DNA of 64,000 nt from Leptospira_A soteropolitanensis (GTDB taxonomy: Bacteria > Spirochaetota > Leptospiria > Leptospirales > Leptospiraceae). The notes under the pieces were generated by a model. That model made no database searches and had not been told where the DNA came from. It worked only from the letters and a program-made list of their open reading frames with translations. The DNA is taken from NCBI RefSeq assembly GCF_026151335.1, contig NZ_JAMQPP010000003.1; one strand, 5' to 3'. Within the stretch, counting starts at the first letter, position 1, and every line of letters begins with the position of its first letter. The translations under genes and the position numbers were made by a program. Below are positions 10,015 to 18,651 of this stretch, piece by piece.

Positions 10015-10674
10015 CTAGTGGTGGATATTCGGGGTAGAGCTAGAGGATTGGTTGTGTTTTCCACTCGTGATAAAACTTGCGTGGATTTCCTTTGAAAGAA
10101 TTTCTAAGTGGCCAATGATGAGTTTCATTTTACGAGTGAAGTAGTTATTTGCCATAACTACTGGAATTGCCACAGCAAGTCCTGCAGCCGTAGCGAGTAG
10201 GGCTGTGGAGATACTTCGCATCACCACTTCCGCTCCTGAATTTCCAAGAGTTCCTAGGCCATAAAACGCTTTGATCACACCAAGGACAGTTCCCAAAAGT
10301 CCGATGAAGGGAGTGTTGTTTCCCAGAGTGTTGAGGATGGGAAGTCTTTCTTCCAAACCTAATTTTTCTTTTAAAATTTTCCCTTCCATCAACTCTTCGA
10401 GGCCTTTGTGGTTTTCCTTTTCCCTTTCCAAAACAAAATGCATGAACCGAGTATAAGAATTTTCCATAGGATGGGTTTCTAGGAGTTTTTCCGTGCCTTT
10501 TAAGTCTCTGTGGCGGATGAGAAGAGTGAGCGAATCGAGAAGTGACTCTGATTCTTTGTTAAAATTACGTTTATAGACAATTAACCTTTCGATAAATACG
10601 GCAATTGCGAGAATGCTCGCAAATAACATAACGAGGAAGATGATTTTTTCCCCAAGGTCTACGAAATCTTGCAT
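10015..10674 (-). CDS. exbB: ExbB/TolQ/MotA-type proton channel subunit
   Basis: 219 residues with three membrane segments (about 10-30, 118-142 and 155-178) and the family core NTLGNNTPFIGLLGTVLGVIKAF followed by ISTALLATAAGLAVAIPVVMANN. With TonB next to it, ExbB is the best reading; TolQ cannot be excluded. First gene of the exbB-tonB-papain-like operon, divergent from the glycosyltransferase at 10781. Confidence 0.88.
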   Translation of the reverse strand: MQDFVDLGEKIIFLVMLFASILAIAVFIERLIVYKRNFNKESESLLDSLTLLIRHRDLKGTEKLLETHPMENSYTRFMHFVLEREKENHKGLEELMEGKILKEKLGLEERLPILNTLGNNTPFIGLLGTVLGVIKAFYGLGTLGNSGAEVVMRSISTALLATAAGLAVAIPVVMANNYFTRKMKLIIGHLEILSKEIHASFITSGKHNQSSSSTPNIHH

Positions 10675-10780
10675 TTTTGGAACCTTCTAACGGACAGAAT
10701 TCTCTACCTTGGACTGTAATCAAAGAGAAAAATTGCAGAAAAAGAACTTCGGTTGATTCCAAGCCGACCTAGGAGAAAGA

Positions 10781-12661
10781 ATGATTCCAAGGATTGGTAT
10801 GAAGGCAAAAAACATTCTTCCCAGTGTTTTGGGGTTTATTTTCATCATTTTTGGTATTTCTCTGGTAGTGTTCTATGCTACAAAGTCATGGGAGACTTTC
10901 CTTAACCTTTGTCCCAACAAAGATTTTTTGTCCTGGGATGAAAATATCAGATTAAATCAAGTCCTGGATCAGTACGTAGATTTTCGAAATGGAAGTTGGT
11001 TTCGAGGGATTATGCCCTTTTTGGAAAGTCCTACTTGGCCACCGCTTCGTTCGATCCTAACTTTTGTTACACTTTTTCTGCCAATTGATGCTTATGAAAC
11101 TTACAGGGATTCTTTTTTAGGACTTTTGTTCTTAATTTTGGTTTATCCCGCTCTGGTTTTTATCACATATCGAATCACAAAATCCTTGTTATGGGCAAGT
11201 GTTCTCTCTGGACTTATTTTTATCTTAACCATCCAAACAGGAGAAGTTCCGGCATATTCTCTTTCTTCCATGTTAGAAACACAATCCATGTTTTTTCTTT
11301 TGTTTTCTATCTATGCGATTTATCGTTTGTACGATGTTGACAACAGAGAATCAGAGATTGATTCAGGTACGAAGTGGCTTGTTTTCTTTTCCTTATTTGG
11401 TTTTTATTTTACCAAATATCCTTATGGAATTTTATTTTTTATGGCATGTTTTGCCTATGAGTTAGTTAGATCCCCTTCTTTGTACAAAGATGCTTTGGTG
11501 TATCTCTTAAAACATTATGCAAGAGGTGTAAGGTTAGTATATTTAGTTTTTGTTGTGCTTATGGTTTTTTCTTTGCCAGTACTACGAGTGGTTACAAAAA
11601 TTAATCTCAACCAGAAGGGATTCAAACAGTTTATGTTTGGGATCACCTTTCTTTTGTTTGTCGATTTGTCCGTTTATTTTTTCCGCAAAAGAGATGAAAT
11701 TAAAAAAGTATTTCCAAAAACTGCAGTGGTCCTTTGGGTTTATGCAATTTTCCCAGCATTTTTGTGGCTTTTTATGAACCCGGACCGGGTCAATGCTCTT
11801 ATCGATGCCCAAATGATCGTAAATGCCTACACTCGGAGTTTTTTCTTAACACTTTGGACAGAACCAGGACTTGATCCTTCGGTGCCAGGGGTTTTTGATT
11901 TTATCTGGGGATTTCGAACCCTCATCATCTTTTCTGTTTTATCCCTGTTTTATTTTCTGTTCCGATCGGGGAAAAAATTCACGAGCAAATTAAAAGATCC
12001 CCTTCTTGCAGGGACCTTGATTTTGTTTTTGGAGCTTCTCATTTTAGAAGTCACAACAGGAAATAAACAACCACGACATGTCCTCCAATTTATCCCTGCC
12101 ATAGGACTCATGGGTTTTCTTTGGATCTTGCGTCTATACGAGTTAGCTGAGACTAAAATAGAAAAATTAGCTTCTGTTTCCGTTTTTTTACTCACCTCAC
12201 TCTTTGTGTTTTCAAATTCACTGTATTCTCAAGGGATTTTGTCGGGTGAATTTTATGAAACCAAAATGTTTTGTTATCGAGGAATGAATGTGAGTGATTT
12301 CCAGCCGGCAAGGGAGATCGCCGAACGGATTGTACCTGAGAAAAAGTACATCCTCATCAATGCGTTCCATTTTGAAGAAAAATACAACACCAAAGGACGT
12401 GTGCTTGCCTCTGATTTCGATCTTGCCATGAAACTAAAGACCTATAAACAAGGAATGGTAAGAAACGATAACAAATACCGCTGGAAAGAATGGACGGATT
12501 TTGATTCCGTTCTTTTATTGAGTGATGTTTGTCCAGATAGTTTTGTAGAAGAAAAATTTGAAAACCGAACAAAAATCTTGAATAGTAAGTCAACATTGCT
12601 GTCTACTTACAGAGAGAGTTCTGGTATTGCTTGTCTCCAAGAATATAAATTGCTCAAATAG
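10781..12661 (+). CDS. Polytopic membrane glycosyltransferase-like protein (GT-C type)
   Basis: 626 residues with about 11-13 membrane segments. After the first one comes a periplasmic loop with WDENIR, the acidic pair typical of the GT-C fold that uses lipid-linked sugars (ArnT/PMT-like). A soluble C-terminal part (about 500-626) follows. The ATG has AGGAG 8 bp upstream. The acceptor is unknown. It lies 12 bp before an RND pump gene, which is an unusual pairing. Could be a related membrane protein without transferase activity. Confidence 0.6.
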   Translation: MIPRIGMKAKNILPSVLGFIFIIFGISLVVFYATKSWETFLNLCPNKDFLSWDENIRLNQVLDQYVDFRNGSWFRGIMPFLESPTWPPLRSILTFVTLFLPIDAYETYRDSFLGLLFLILVYPALVFITYRITKSLLWASVLSGLIFILTIQTGEVPAYSLSSMLETQSMFFLLFSIYAIYRLYDVDNRESEIDSGTKWLVFFSLFGFYFTKYPYGILFFMACFAYELVRSPSLYKDALVYLLKHYARGVRLVYLVFVVLMVFSLPVLRVVTKINLNQKGFKQFMFGITFLLFVDLSVYFFRKRDEIKKVFPKTAVVLWVYAIFPAFLWLFMNPDRVNALIDAQMIVNAYTRSFFLTLWTEPGLDPSVPGVFDFIWGFRTLIIFSVLSLFYFLFRSGKKFTSKLKDPLLAGTLILFLELLILEVTTGNKQPRHVLQFIPAIGLMGFLWILRLYELAETKIEKLASVSVFLLTSLFVFSNSLYSQGILSGEFYETKMFCYRGMNVSDFQPAREIAERIVPEKKYILINAFHFEEKYNTKGRVLASDFDLAMKLKTYKQGMVRNDNKYRWKEWTDFDSVLLLSDVCPDSFVEEKFENRTKILNSKSTLLSTYRESSGIACLQEYKLLK

Positions 12662-12673
12662 AGAAAAAAGTTT

Positions 12674-15600
12674 ATGAGTATTGCTTCCTTTTCAATCAAA
12701 CGCCCCATTTTCATTTCCTCGTTAGTCATCATTATGGTGATCACAGGATTTATTTCCTTAAAACGAATCGGTGTCGATCTTTTCCCCGACATCAACATTC
12801 CTTTTGTCGTGGTTTCGACTGTGTATCCTGGGGCAGGGCCTGAGGAAATCGAAACTTCCATTTCCAAACCCTTAGAAGAAGAACTCAGCTCCATCTCCGG
12901 TTTGAAACGAATCACCTCAAGAAACCAAGAAGGGATCTCGATGGTGTTTGCGGAATTCAACTTAACTACGGATATCAAATATGCCGAACAACAGGTTCGG
13001 GATAAAACCGCTCGGGTCAAACCTCTATTTCCTGAATCTTCTAAAGAACCACTGGTCCAAAGGTTTGACCCTTCCGACCAACCCATCATGAGGATTTCTC
13101 TTTTTGCTGATTTACCAGAAGGAGAACTTTATGATTTAGCAAAAGAAAAAATCAAAACCAAACTCGAGCAGGTGAATAACGTTGGTGCGGTAAAAATCAT
13201 CGGGGGTTCTCGTCGTGAAATCCACATTGAACTTGATCGTAACAAAATCAATTCCTACCAAGTTCCGGCCATAGCCATTGGAAACCAGATCAAAAATTCA
13301 GGTGTGAATATCCCTGCAGGAAAAGTAGAAGGTGGAGATAAAGAAACTTCCTTTCGAACGGTCGCTAAGTATGAATCCTTATCTCAAATTGAAAACACAG
13401 TTGTTTCCTTTGGAGGAGAGTTTGGGCGAGGGGTTTTAGTAAAAGACCTTGGCCAAGTAAAGGACACTCTTCAGGACCGCCAAACATTGGGTATGTTGTA
13501 TGCACCAATCAGTGCAGAAGAACATGAGGAACCATCTATTATTGGAAAGTTATTATTCAAATACGATGCACCCAAAAAAGAAAGAATTCAAAAAACAGCT
13601 CTCTTCTTGGATGTGTACAAACAATCCGGTGCCAACACAGTAGAAGTGGCCGATGGAATCCTCGGAAAAATCGATACCATCAACGCACAAATCAAAGACC
13701 TAAAAGGAGCACCTAAGGTCATTCTGATTCGGGACGGATCCAAATGGATTCGGGCAAATATTGAAGATGTGACGATTGCCATCATTCTTGGGATCTTACT
13801 TGCAGTCATCGTAGTTTATCTTTTCCTCGGGAACGTTCGTTCCACCTTAATTACAGGGATGGCACTCCCCAACTCTATGTTAGGTGCCTTTATCATTATG
13901 TATGCAATGGGTTTTACCATGAACGTAATGACCCTTCTTGCCCTCTCTCTTGCCGTGGGACTTCTTGTGGATGATGCCATCGTGGTTCGGGAAAATATTT
14001 TCCGTAAACTAGAAGAAGGGGAATCGGTGATTGTTGCAGCAAGGAAAGGAACAGAAGAAGTAACCCTTGCCGTCATTGGAACTTCCTTAACGGTGATTGC
14101 AGTATTTTTACCGATTGGATTTTTATCAGGAATTGTAGGTCAGTTTTTCAAACAGTTTGGACTCACCGTTGTTTTTGCGATGATCATCTCGTTATTTGAT
14201 GGTTTGACCGTAGCACCAATGTTATCTGCTTATTTTGCAGGGAAAACGGATATCCATAAAAAGAAAAATATAGTCCTTCGTAACTTTGATAAGTTCCAAG
14301 ATTTTCTAGACAAAATGTACGGAATCATTATGAAATTTGCACTAAAAAAACCTTGGGCCGTGATTTTGTTAACCTTCCTTACATTGGTCACAAGTATTTT
14401 TTCGCTCGCCTTTGTGAAAAAGACCTTCTTACCTGCAAACGACCAAGGTGAGTTTATGGTCAATGTGGAGATGGCTCCAGGAACTTCCTTACAAGGGACA
14501 GCTGAGGTAGTGAAAGAAATTCAAAATGCCATCATAAAAACCGTTCCCGAATTGGAACTTTTGGCAACGGTTGTGGGAAATAGTGATGGTGAATCCAATA
14601 TTGCAACCATTGGTGTGGCACTCCTTCCTTCCGAATACCGCAAACGTAGTACAGGTGATGTCAAAGACCAAATCCGCGAATATCTAAAACAATACCCACA
14701 AGCAAGACCGAAAGTGAACGACTATTCGGCGATAGGTGGTGGAGTGCAATATCCATTCAACTTAAACCTAAAGGGTGAAAACTTAAAAGACTTAGAAGCA
14801 TATTCTTTCAAAGTCATGGAAGAATTACGAAAAATCCCAGATCTTACCGATGTGGACACAACGTACAGAACAGGGAAACCTGAATTCCAAGTCGTACCAA
14901 ACCGATCCAAAATGCAAACCGTTGGAGTTGTGGCAGGGGTCATGGGAGCCGAACTTCGTTACCATATCGAAGGTGGGGAAGTGGCCAAGTATTTGGAAAA
15001 TGGAATTGAATACGATGTAAGACTTCGTTTGAGAGAAGACCAAAGAAACTTACGTAAGTCTTTCTATGAAACAAGAGTTCCCAATATCCAAAACCGACTC
15101 ATTCCTCTGAATGCCATTGCTGATGGAAAAGAAAGTAGTTCCCCTGCACGGATTATCCGGGAAGACCGATCACGGGTCGTTCCTATCAATGCAAACTTGG
15201 CACCAGGGGGAGCGATTGCCTCGGCTTCGGAAGCAGCCACAAAGATCCTAAAAGACAAACTTCCACCACCACCAGGAATTACTTATTCCTTTGTGGGACA
15301 ATCGGAAGACTTTAAGGAACTCTTACAAAACATAGTCCTTGCTTTTGGAATGGCTCTCATCTTCATATATTTGGTGTTAGCTTCTCTGTATGAATCCTTT
15401 ATCACACCGATTACAATTCTATTCGCTATCCCTCCTGCCATTTCGGGAGCCTTCTTTGCTCTTGCTTTAACTGGTGAGATGTTGAATTTATTTAGTATGA
15501 TCGGACTCATTCTCCTTATGGGACTCGTTGCTAAAAACTCCATTCTGCTTGTGGACCATGCGATGCTTGCTATGAGAGAACATGGAATGACAAGGGATGA

Positions 15601-15877
15601 AGCAATTTTTGATGCAGGATCTAAACGACTTCGTCCGATACTTATGACTTCTCTTGCCATGATTGCGGGAACTTTGCCGATTGCTTTGGGAATCGGTGAA
15701 GCTTCCAAATCAAGAACTGCTATGGGGATTGCCATCATTGGCGGGCTTGTTTTATCCACTCTCATCACTCTCATTGTGGTGCCTGCAGTGTTTGGATACA
15801 TTGATCGCATCCGCGAAAAAATTGAGGGAGCATTCCGCCCCGATTATGAAATTCGACCTGAGGATTTAGAGGACTAA
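12674..15877 (+). CDS. RND-family efflux transporter (AcrB-like inner-membrane pump)
   Basis: 1067 residues, normal for hydrophobe/amphiphile efflux RND pumps. It starts IKRPIFISSLVIIMVITGF (TM1), has the LFPDINIPFVVVSTVYPGA porter region, the proton-relay Asp pair in GLLVDDAIVVREN of TM4, and the duplicated second half ending with TM10-12 (GLILLMGLVAKNSILLVDH). It exports drugs, lipids or other amphiphiles using protons. No membrane-fusion protein or TolC gene is adjacent, so partners must be encoded elsewhere. Probably co-transcribed with the upstream membrane glycosyltransferase. Confidence 0.92.
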   Translation: MSIASFSIKRPIFISSLVIIMVITGFISLKRIGVDLFPDINIPFVVVSTVYPGAGPEEIETSISKPLEEELSSISGLKRITSRNQEGISMVFAEFNLTTDIKYAEQQVRDKTARVKPLFPESSKEPLVQRFDPSDQPIMRISLFADLPEGELYDLAKEKIKTKLEQVNNVGAVKIIGGSRREIHIELDRNKINSYQVPAIAIGNQIKNSGVNIPAGKVEGGDKETSFRTVAKYESLSQIENTVVSFGGEFGRGVLVKDLGQVKDTLQDRQTLGMLYAPISAEEHEEPSIIGKLLFKYDAPKKERIQKTALFLDVYKQSGANTVEVADGILGKIDTINAQIKDLKGAPKVILIRDGSKWIRANIEDVTIAIILGILLAVIVVYLFLGNVRSTLITGMALPNSMLGAFIIMYAMGFTMNVMTLLALSLAVGLLVDDAIVVRENIFRKLEEGESVIVAARKGTEEVTLAVIGTSLTVIAVFLPIGFLSGIVGQFFKQFGLTVVFAMIISLFDGLTVAPMLSAYFAGKTDIHKKKNIVLRNFDKFQDFLDKMYGIIMKFALKKPWAVILLTFLTLVTSIFSLAFVKKTFLPANDQGEFMVNVEMAPGTSLQGTAEVVKEIQNAIIKTVPELELLATVVGNSDGESNIATIGVALLPSEYRKRSTGDVKDQIREYLKQYPQARPKVNDYSAIGGGVQYPFNLNLKGENLKDLEAYSFKVMEELRKIPDLTDVDTTYRTGKPEFQVVPNRSKMQTVGVVAGVMGAELRYHIEGGEVAKYLENGIEYDVRLRLREDQRNLRKSFYETRVPNIQNRLIPLNAIADGKESSSPARIIREDRSRVVPINANLAPGGAIASASEAATKILKDKLPPPPGITYSFVGQSEDFKELLQNIVLAFGMALIFIYLVLASLYESFITPITILFAIPPAISGAFFALALTGEMLNLFSMIGLILLMGLVAKNSILLVDHAMLAMREHGMTRDEAIFDAGSKRLRPILMTSLAMIAGTLPIALGIGEASKSRTAMGIAIIGGLVLSTLITLIVVPAVFGYIDRIREKIEGAFRPDYEIRPEDLED

Positions 15878-15930
15878 ACTTTCATCCGAGTAAATTCGCA
15901 AGGTAAAATTTAAACTTGCCCAAACTTTGA

Positions 15931-15971
15931 ATTCGGCGTTCTCTTGCTTACATGTCCAGCGAACGCCGAAT
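15931..15971. promoter_or_regulatory. Inverted repeat spanning the start codon of the PilZ gene
   Basis: ATTCGGCGTTC (15931-15941) is a perfect 11-bp inverted match to GAACGCCGAAT (15961-15971). The 19-nt loop contains the ATG at 15952. No Shine-Dalgarno sequence is visible upstream. It could be an mRNA hairpin controlling initiation or a DNA operator. Confidence 0.5.
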
Positions 15972-16314
15972 CTACAAACGAATCTCCGAAAAAGTCCATC
16001 TCACATATCGAGTGATCCAATCGGGGGCCGGCTCGGCCCAGTTTTTACCAAAAGACAAAGGGGAAGGTGATTCCCAAGACATTTCCGAAGGGGGACTTTT
16101 GTTTCGAACCAAAGAACCAATGCCCCTCGGAACTCGTTTGGAACTAGAATTAAGATTCCCTGATGTTAAATACGTTTTATATCCAAAAGCAAAAGTCGTA
16201 CGATTGGAGGAGTTTGGTGAAGGTGCTTTTTACGAAGTAGGTCTTGAATTCAATCAAATGTTTGATGACGACCAAAAACTATTGTTGGAACACATTAGCA
16301 GATTGGCCATTTAA
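15952..16314 (+). CDS. PilZ-domain protein
   Basis: 120 residues, a single PilZ domain. The c-di-GMP-binding elements are visible: ERRIYKR (RxxxR motif) at about 3-9 and DISEGG (D/NxSxxG) at about 43-48, followed by the beta-barrel strands. PilZ proteins read c-di-GMP to control motility, surface glycans or virulence. The insertion AGSAQFLPKDKGEGD lies between the two motifs. Its start codon sits in the loop of an inverted repeat. The histidine kinase gene begins 54 bp downstream. Confidence 0.85.
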   Translation: MSSERRIYKRISEKVHLTYRVIQSGAGSAQFLPKDKGEGDSQDISEGGLLFRTKEPMPLGTRLELELRFPDVKYVLYPKAKVVRLEEFGEGAFYEVGLEFNQMFDDDQKLLLEHISRLAI

Positions 16315-16368
16315 CATGAGCTAGTTCCATTGCCATAAAACGGTTTAATCTTAGGTAAAAACATTCCA

Positions 16369-17613
16369 ATGTTGCAAAGGTTGTTTCGTTTTTTTCGTGG
16401 GATTCCTCTCGAACCGATTTCTCTACTCGCCGTTTATTCCGAGATTATCAGCAAATTGTATTTTCTTGGATTTGCTTATTGTTTGGCTTATATACAAAGC
16501 GTTTATTTAGAGTGGAATGCTCTTGATCAAACCAATTGTTTATTATCTGCCGTCCAGCTTGTACTTAGTATCATCCTAGTTTTGACCTCCTTTTTTTATA
16601 GAAGGTTTTTTGGTGTTGCTCCTATCATTGTACGTTTGACATTTTTTCTTTTGGTGTTAGTAGAAATTGAAACTGGATTTCATGATCCAACGATTCCCTA
16701 TTTTGATCCCAGAAATTGGCTTACCATCACAGCTTTACTGGCAACATCGTCCTTCTTTTATCCAGGCCTTGTTTGGCAGTACATTTTAGAATGGTCTATT
16801 GTATTATTCCTCTATGTTCTTCGGGTGTACTTTACAAACCACACAGTCATACCGATCGAAACTTGGAGAGAGATGTCCACCATCTTCCCTTTATTTCTCG
16901 TTGCCTTTTATTTAAACCATTGGTGGTTTCGTACTCGTTATATCGCAGCTTACCGTGGTATGTTACTTGAAGAAAAACGTAGAACTTTTTTCCAAGACAT
17001 CCATGATAGTTTAGGTTCTCAGTTAACGGATTTAGTTTTACTTGCCCAAAAGATGGAAAAGTTTCCTGATGAAATTACGGGAAATCAAATCCAAAAAATA
17101 AAACAGTTATCTGAGTCTGCTTTACAATCGTTGCGAACCCAGGTCCAAGAAGAAAACCAAAGAGAATTATTCCAAGAATCGCTGTTAGATGGATTAAAGT
17201 TATCCATGAAAAAAAGGTACAAATTAGCAGGCCGTGGAATCAACTTGGAGTGGATGAGTTTGGGAGAGGATCCTATCATTAAAATCAAAGATCCAGAGAT
17301 GGCTCACCATATTTTGCAAATCTTTAAAGAAATCACTACAAATGATTTAAGACACGGGGAAGGGATTTCAACTTGGAAGTTGGAAAAAACACCAGAACAT
17401 ATAGAGTTCCAATTTTTTGCAGGGTTTGGCCAGTCTCAAACAAATAGGAATTCCAACCAAGAACCTAGATCGAATCAAAACTATTTGCCAGAGTTCGGAA
17501 TAGGCGAACAAGGGTTATACCAAAGGATTAAGTCTTTAAATGGCTTTATTAAAATCACCGATTCCCCTTATCATATCGATATAAAACTTCCTATGAGTTT
17601 GTTTCATATATGA
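16369..17613 (+). CDS. NarL-type membrane sensor histidine kinase with degenerate ATP site
   Basis: 414 residues. Five or six membrane segments occupy about 20-190. HisKA_3 follows with the phospho-acceptor in FFQDIHDSLGSQLTDLV. In the ATPase domain, the N box is EITTNDLRHG and the late G box is GIGEQGLYQRIKSLNG, but the DxGxG motif is replaced by FFAGFGQSQ, so the Asp that contacts adenine is missing. Kinase activity may therefore be weak or absent. The stop overlaps the start of the response-regulator gene by 4 bp, confirming the pair. Confidence 0.8.
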   Translation: MLQRLFRFFRGIPLEPISLLAVYSEIISKLYFLGFAYCLAYIQSVYLEWNALDQTNCLLSAVQLVLSIILVLTSFFYRRFFGVAPIIVRLTFFLLVLVEIETGFHDPTIPYFDPRNWLTITALLATSSFFYPGLVWQYILEWSIVLFLYVLRVYFTNHTVIPIETWREMSTIFPLFLVAFYLNHWWFRTRYIAAYRGMLLEEKRRTFFQDIHDSLGSQLTDLVLLAQKMEKFPDEITGNQIQKIKQLSESALQSLRTQVQEENQRELFQESLLDGLKLSMKKRYKLAGRGINLEWMSLGEDPIIKIKDPEMAHHILQIFKEITTNDLRHGEGISTWKLEKTPEHIEFQFFAGFGQSQTNRNSNQEPRSNQNYLPEFGIGEQGLYQRIKSLNGFIKITDSPYHIDIKLPMSLFHI

Positions 17614-18245
17614 AATCAATTTCTATTGGCATCATCGAAGACAATTTAGATTTTTTACAATCGTTATGCGGTGTATTGAAACAAGATAAAAATCTAACTT
17701 TTGTTACCTGGAATTCGGCGGAAGAATTTTGGGCTAACGGACAATCTAAGGATTGGGACTTGCTCATTTTGGATATTGGACTTCCTGGTATGAGCGGAAT
17801 TGATGTACTAAAAACTTACCATACACAAGAGTCGAGAAAGAGTCTCGTGATTTCCTCCTTACAAACAGATGATGCCATTTTTTCTGCCCTTCGGAATGGA
17901 GCTTCTGGATATATTTGGAAATCTGAACTTGATTCTTTGCCTGAGACGATCCAATCGATACTGGATGGTGGGAGTGTGATTTCCCCTTCCATTGCCGCAA
18001 AAGTATTGTTAAGTTTTCGTAAACCACAAATCCATTCAGACCTAAGCGGGGTAGAAGTTCTAACTCCCAGAGAAAGACAAATTCTGGAACTGATTGTAGA
18101 AGGGGACAATCCAAGCCAGATCGCTTCATTATTTGGGACAACGGTTGGAACCGTCCGCCAACAAATCAAAGCCATCTATAAAAAATTGCAAGTGAACACT
18201 CGGGTTCAAATGCTAAAAAAAGCCCGACAATTTGGAATTTTTTGA
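17610..18245 (+). CDS. NarL/FixJ-family response regulator
   Basis: 211 residues. The receiver domain (about 1-120) has the acidic pair in IIEDN, the phospho-acceptor Asp in LLILDIGLPGMSG (near residue 53) and the conserved Lys in YIWKSE. A LuxR-type HTH (about 148-205) starts LTPRERQILELIVEG and includes GTTVGTVRQQIKAIYKKL. It works with the overlapping upstream histidine kinase. Target genes are unknown. Confidence 0.92.
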   Translation: MKSISIGIIEDNLDFLQSLCGVLKQDKNLTFVTWNSAEEFWANGQSKDWDLLILDIGLPGMSGIDVLKTYHTQESRKSLVISSLQTDDAIFSALRNGASGYIWKSELDSLPETIQSILDGGSVISPSIAAKVLLSFRKPQIHSDLSGVEVLTPRERQILELIVEGDNPSQIASLFGTTVGTVRQQIKAIYKKLQVNTRVQMLKKARQFGIF

Positions 18246-18267
18246 ATTGTTATGACCTTCCGATTTA

Positions 18268-18279
18268 TACCATCTGGTA
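18268..18279. promoter_or_regulatory. Palindrome TACCATCTGGTA
   Basis: 5-bp arms TACCA/TGGTA around TC, directly before an ATG at 18281. Repeated at 18493 with TT in the centre. The shape suits a dimeric (for example TetR-type) regulator. Confidence 0.35.
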
Positions 18280-18342
18280 AATGGACAAACTTCCAAATAT
18301 CGGATATCCTGTTCTCATCGGCTCATTAAATAACAAACAAAT

Positions 18343-18627
18343 TTGGTTGGGTTCTTTACATTGGATTCCTATTTTCTGGATCAGGCTAAGGCTTTTTCTA
18401 TGGTTAATCGCCTTTTTAGCTCTGGCATTCTTGATGAATTGGATTTAATTCAGGAAAAATGTTGCAATCTACCCTCAACCTTCCCTTTTTTATACCATTT
18501 GGTACATAGACAGGTTCCCAGTGTGGCGCTAGAATATAAGATTAATACCGGTCTTTCCTATTCTTTGATTGGTACTAGCAAACAATTTCCATTTATCACT
18601 AATTTGCTTTTGCAGATGCCATCGTGA
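18343..18627 (+). CDS. Doubtful small open reading frame
   Basis: Up to 94 residues from a TTG, or 75 from an ATG at 18400. The C-terminal half (FLYHLVHRQVPSVALEYKIN) looks protein-like, but there is no ribosome binding site and no recognisable family. It may be a remnant of a longer gene, since another frame (from 18281) covers the preceding segment. Confidence 0.2.
   Translation: MVGFFTLDSYFLDQAKAFSMVNRLFSSGILDELDLIQEKCCNLPSTFPFLYHLVHRQVPSVALEYKINTGLSYSLIGTSKQFPFITNLLLQMPS
18493..18504. promoter_or_regulatory. Palindrome TACCATTTGGTA (second copy)
   Basis: Same 5-bp arms as the copy 225 bp upstream. It lies inside the doubtful frame at 18343-18627. Confidence 0.3.
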
Positions 18628-18651
18628 CCGAGACCACGGTGGTTTTTTTTA

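Larger units (their letters stand above)
18246..18651. other. Stretch without a clear gene, carrying two copies of a palindrome
   Basis: About 400 bp between the response regulator and the convergent meaB gene. It contains two copies of TACCATYTGGTA (18268-18279, 18493-18504) and a low-confidence open frame at 18343-18627. A second frame from ATG 18281 runs 56 codons before stopping. The pattern would fit a decayed gene with a regulator site, but I cannot name a parent gene. Confidence 0.4.

Noticed and set aside
13816..14076. Minus-strand frames inside the RND gene
   Set aside because: Ser/Thr/Arg-rich shadows of a conserved transporter coding frame.
15283..15810. 175-codon minus-strand frame inside the RND gene
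   Set aside because: Mirrors conserved membrane segments of the pump; no start signal.
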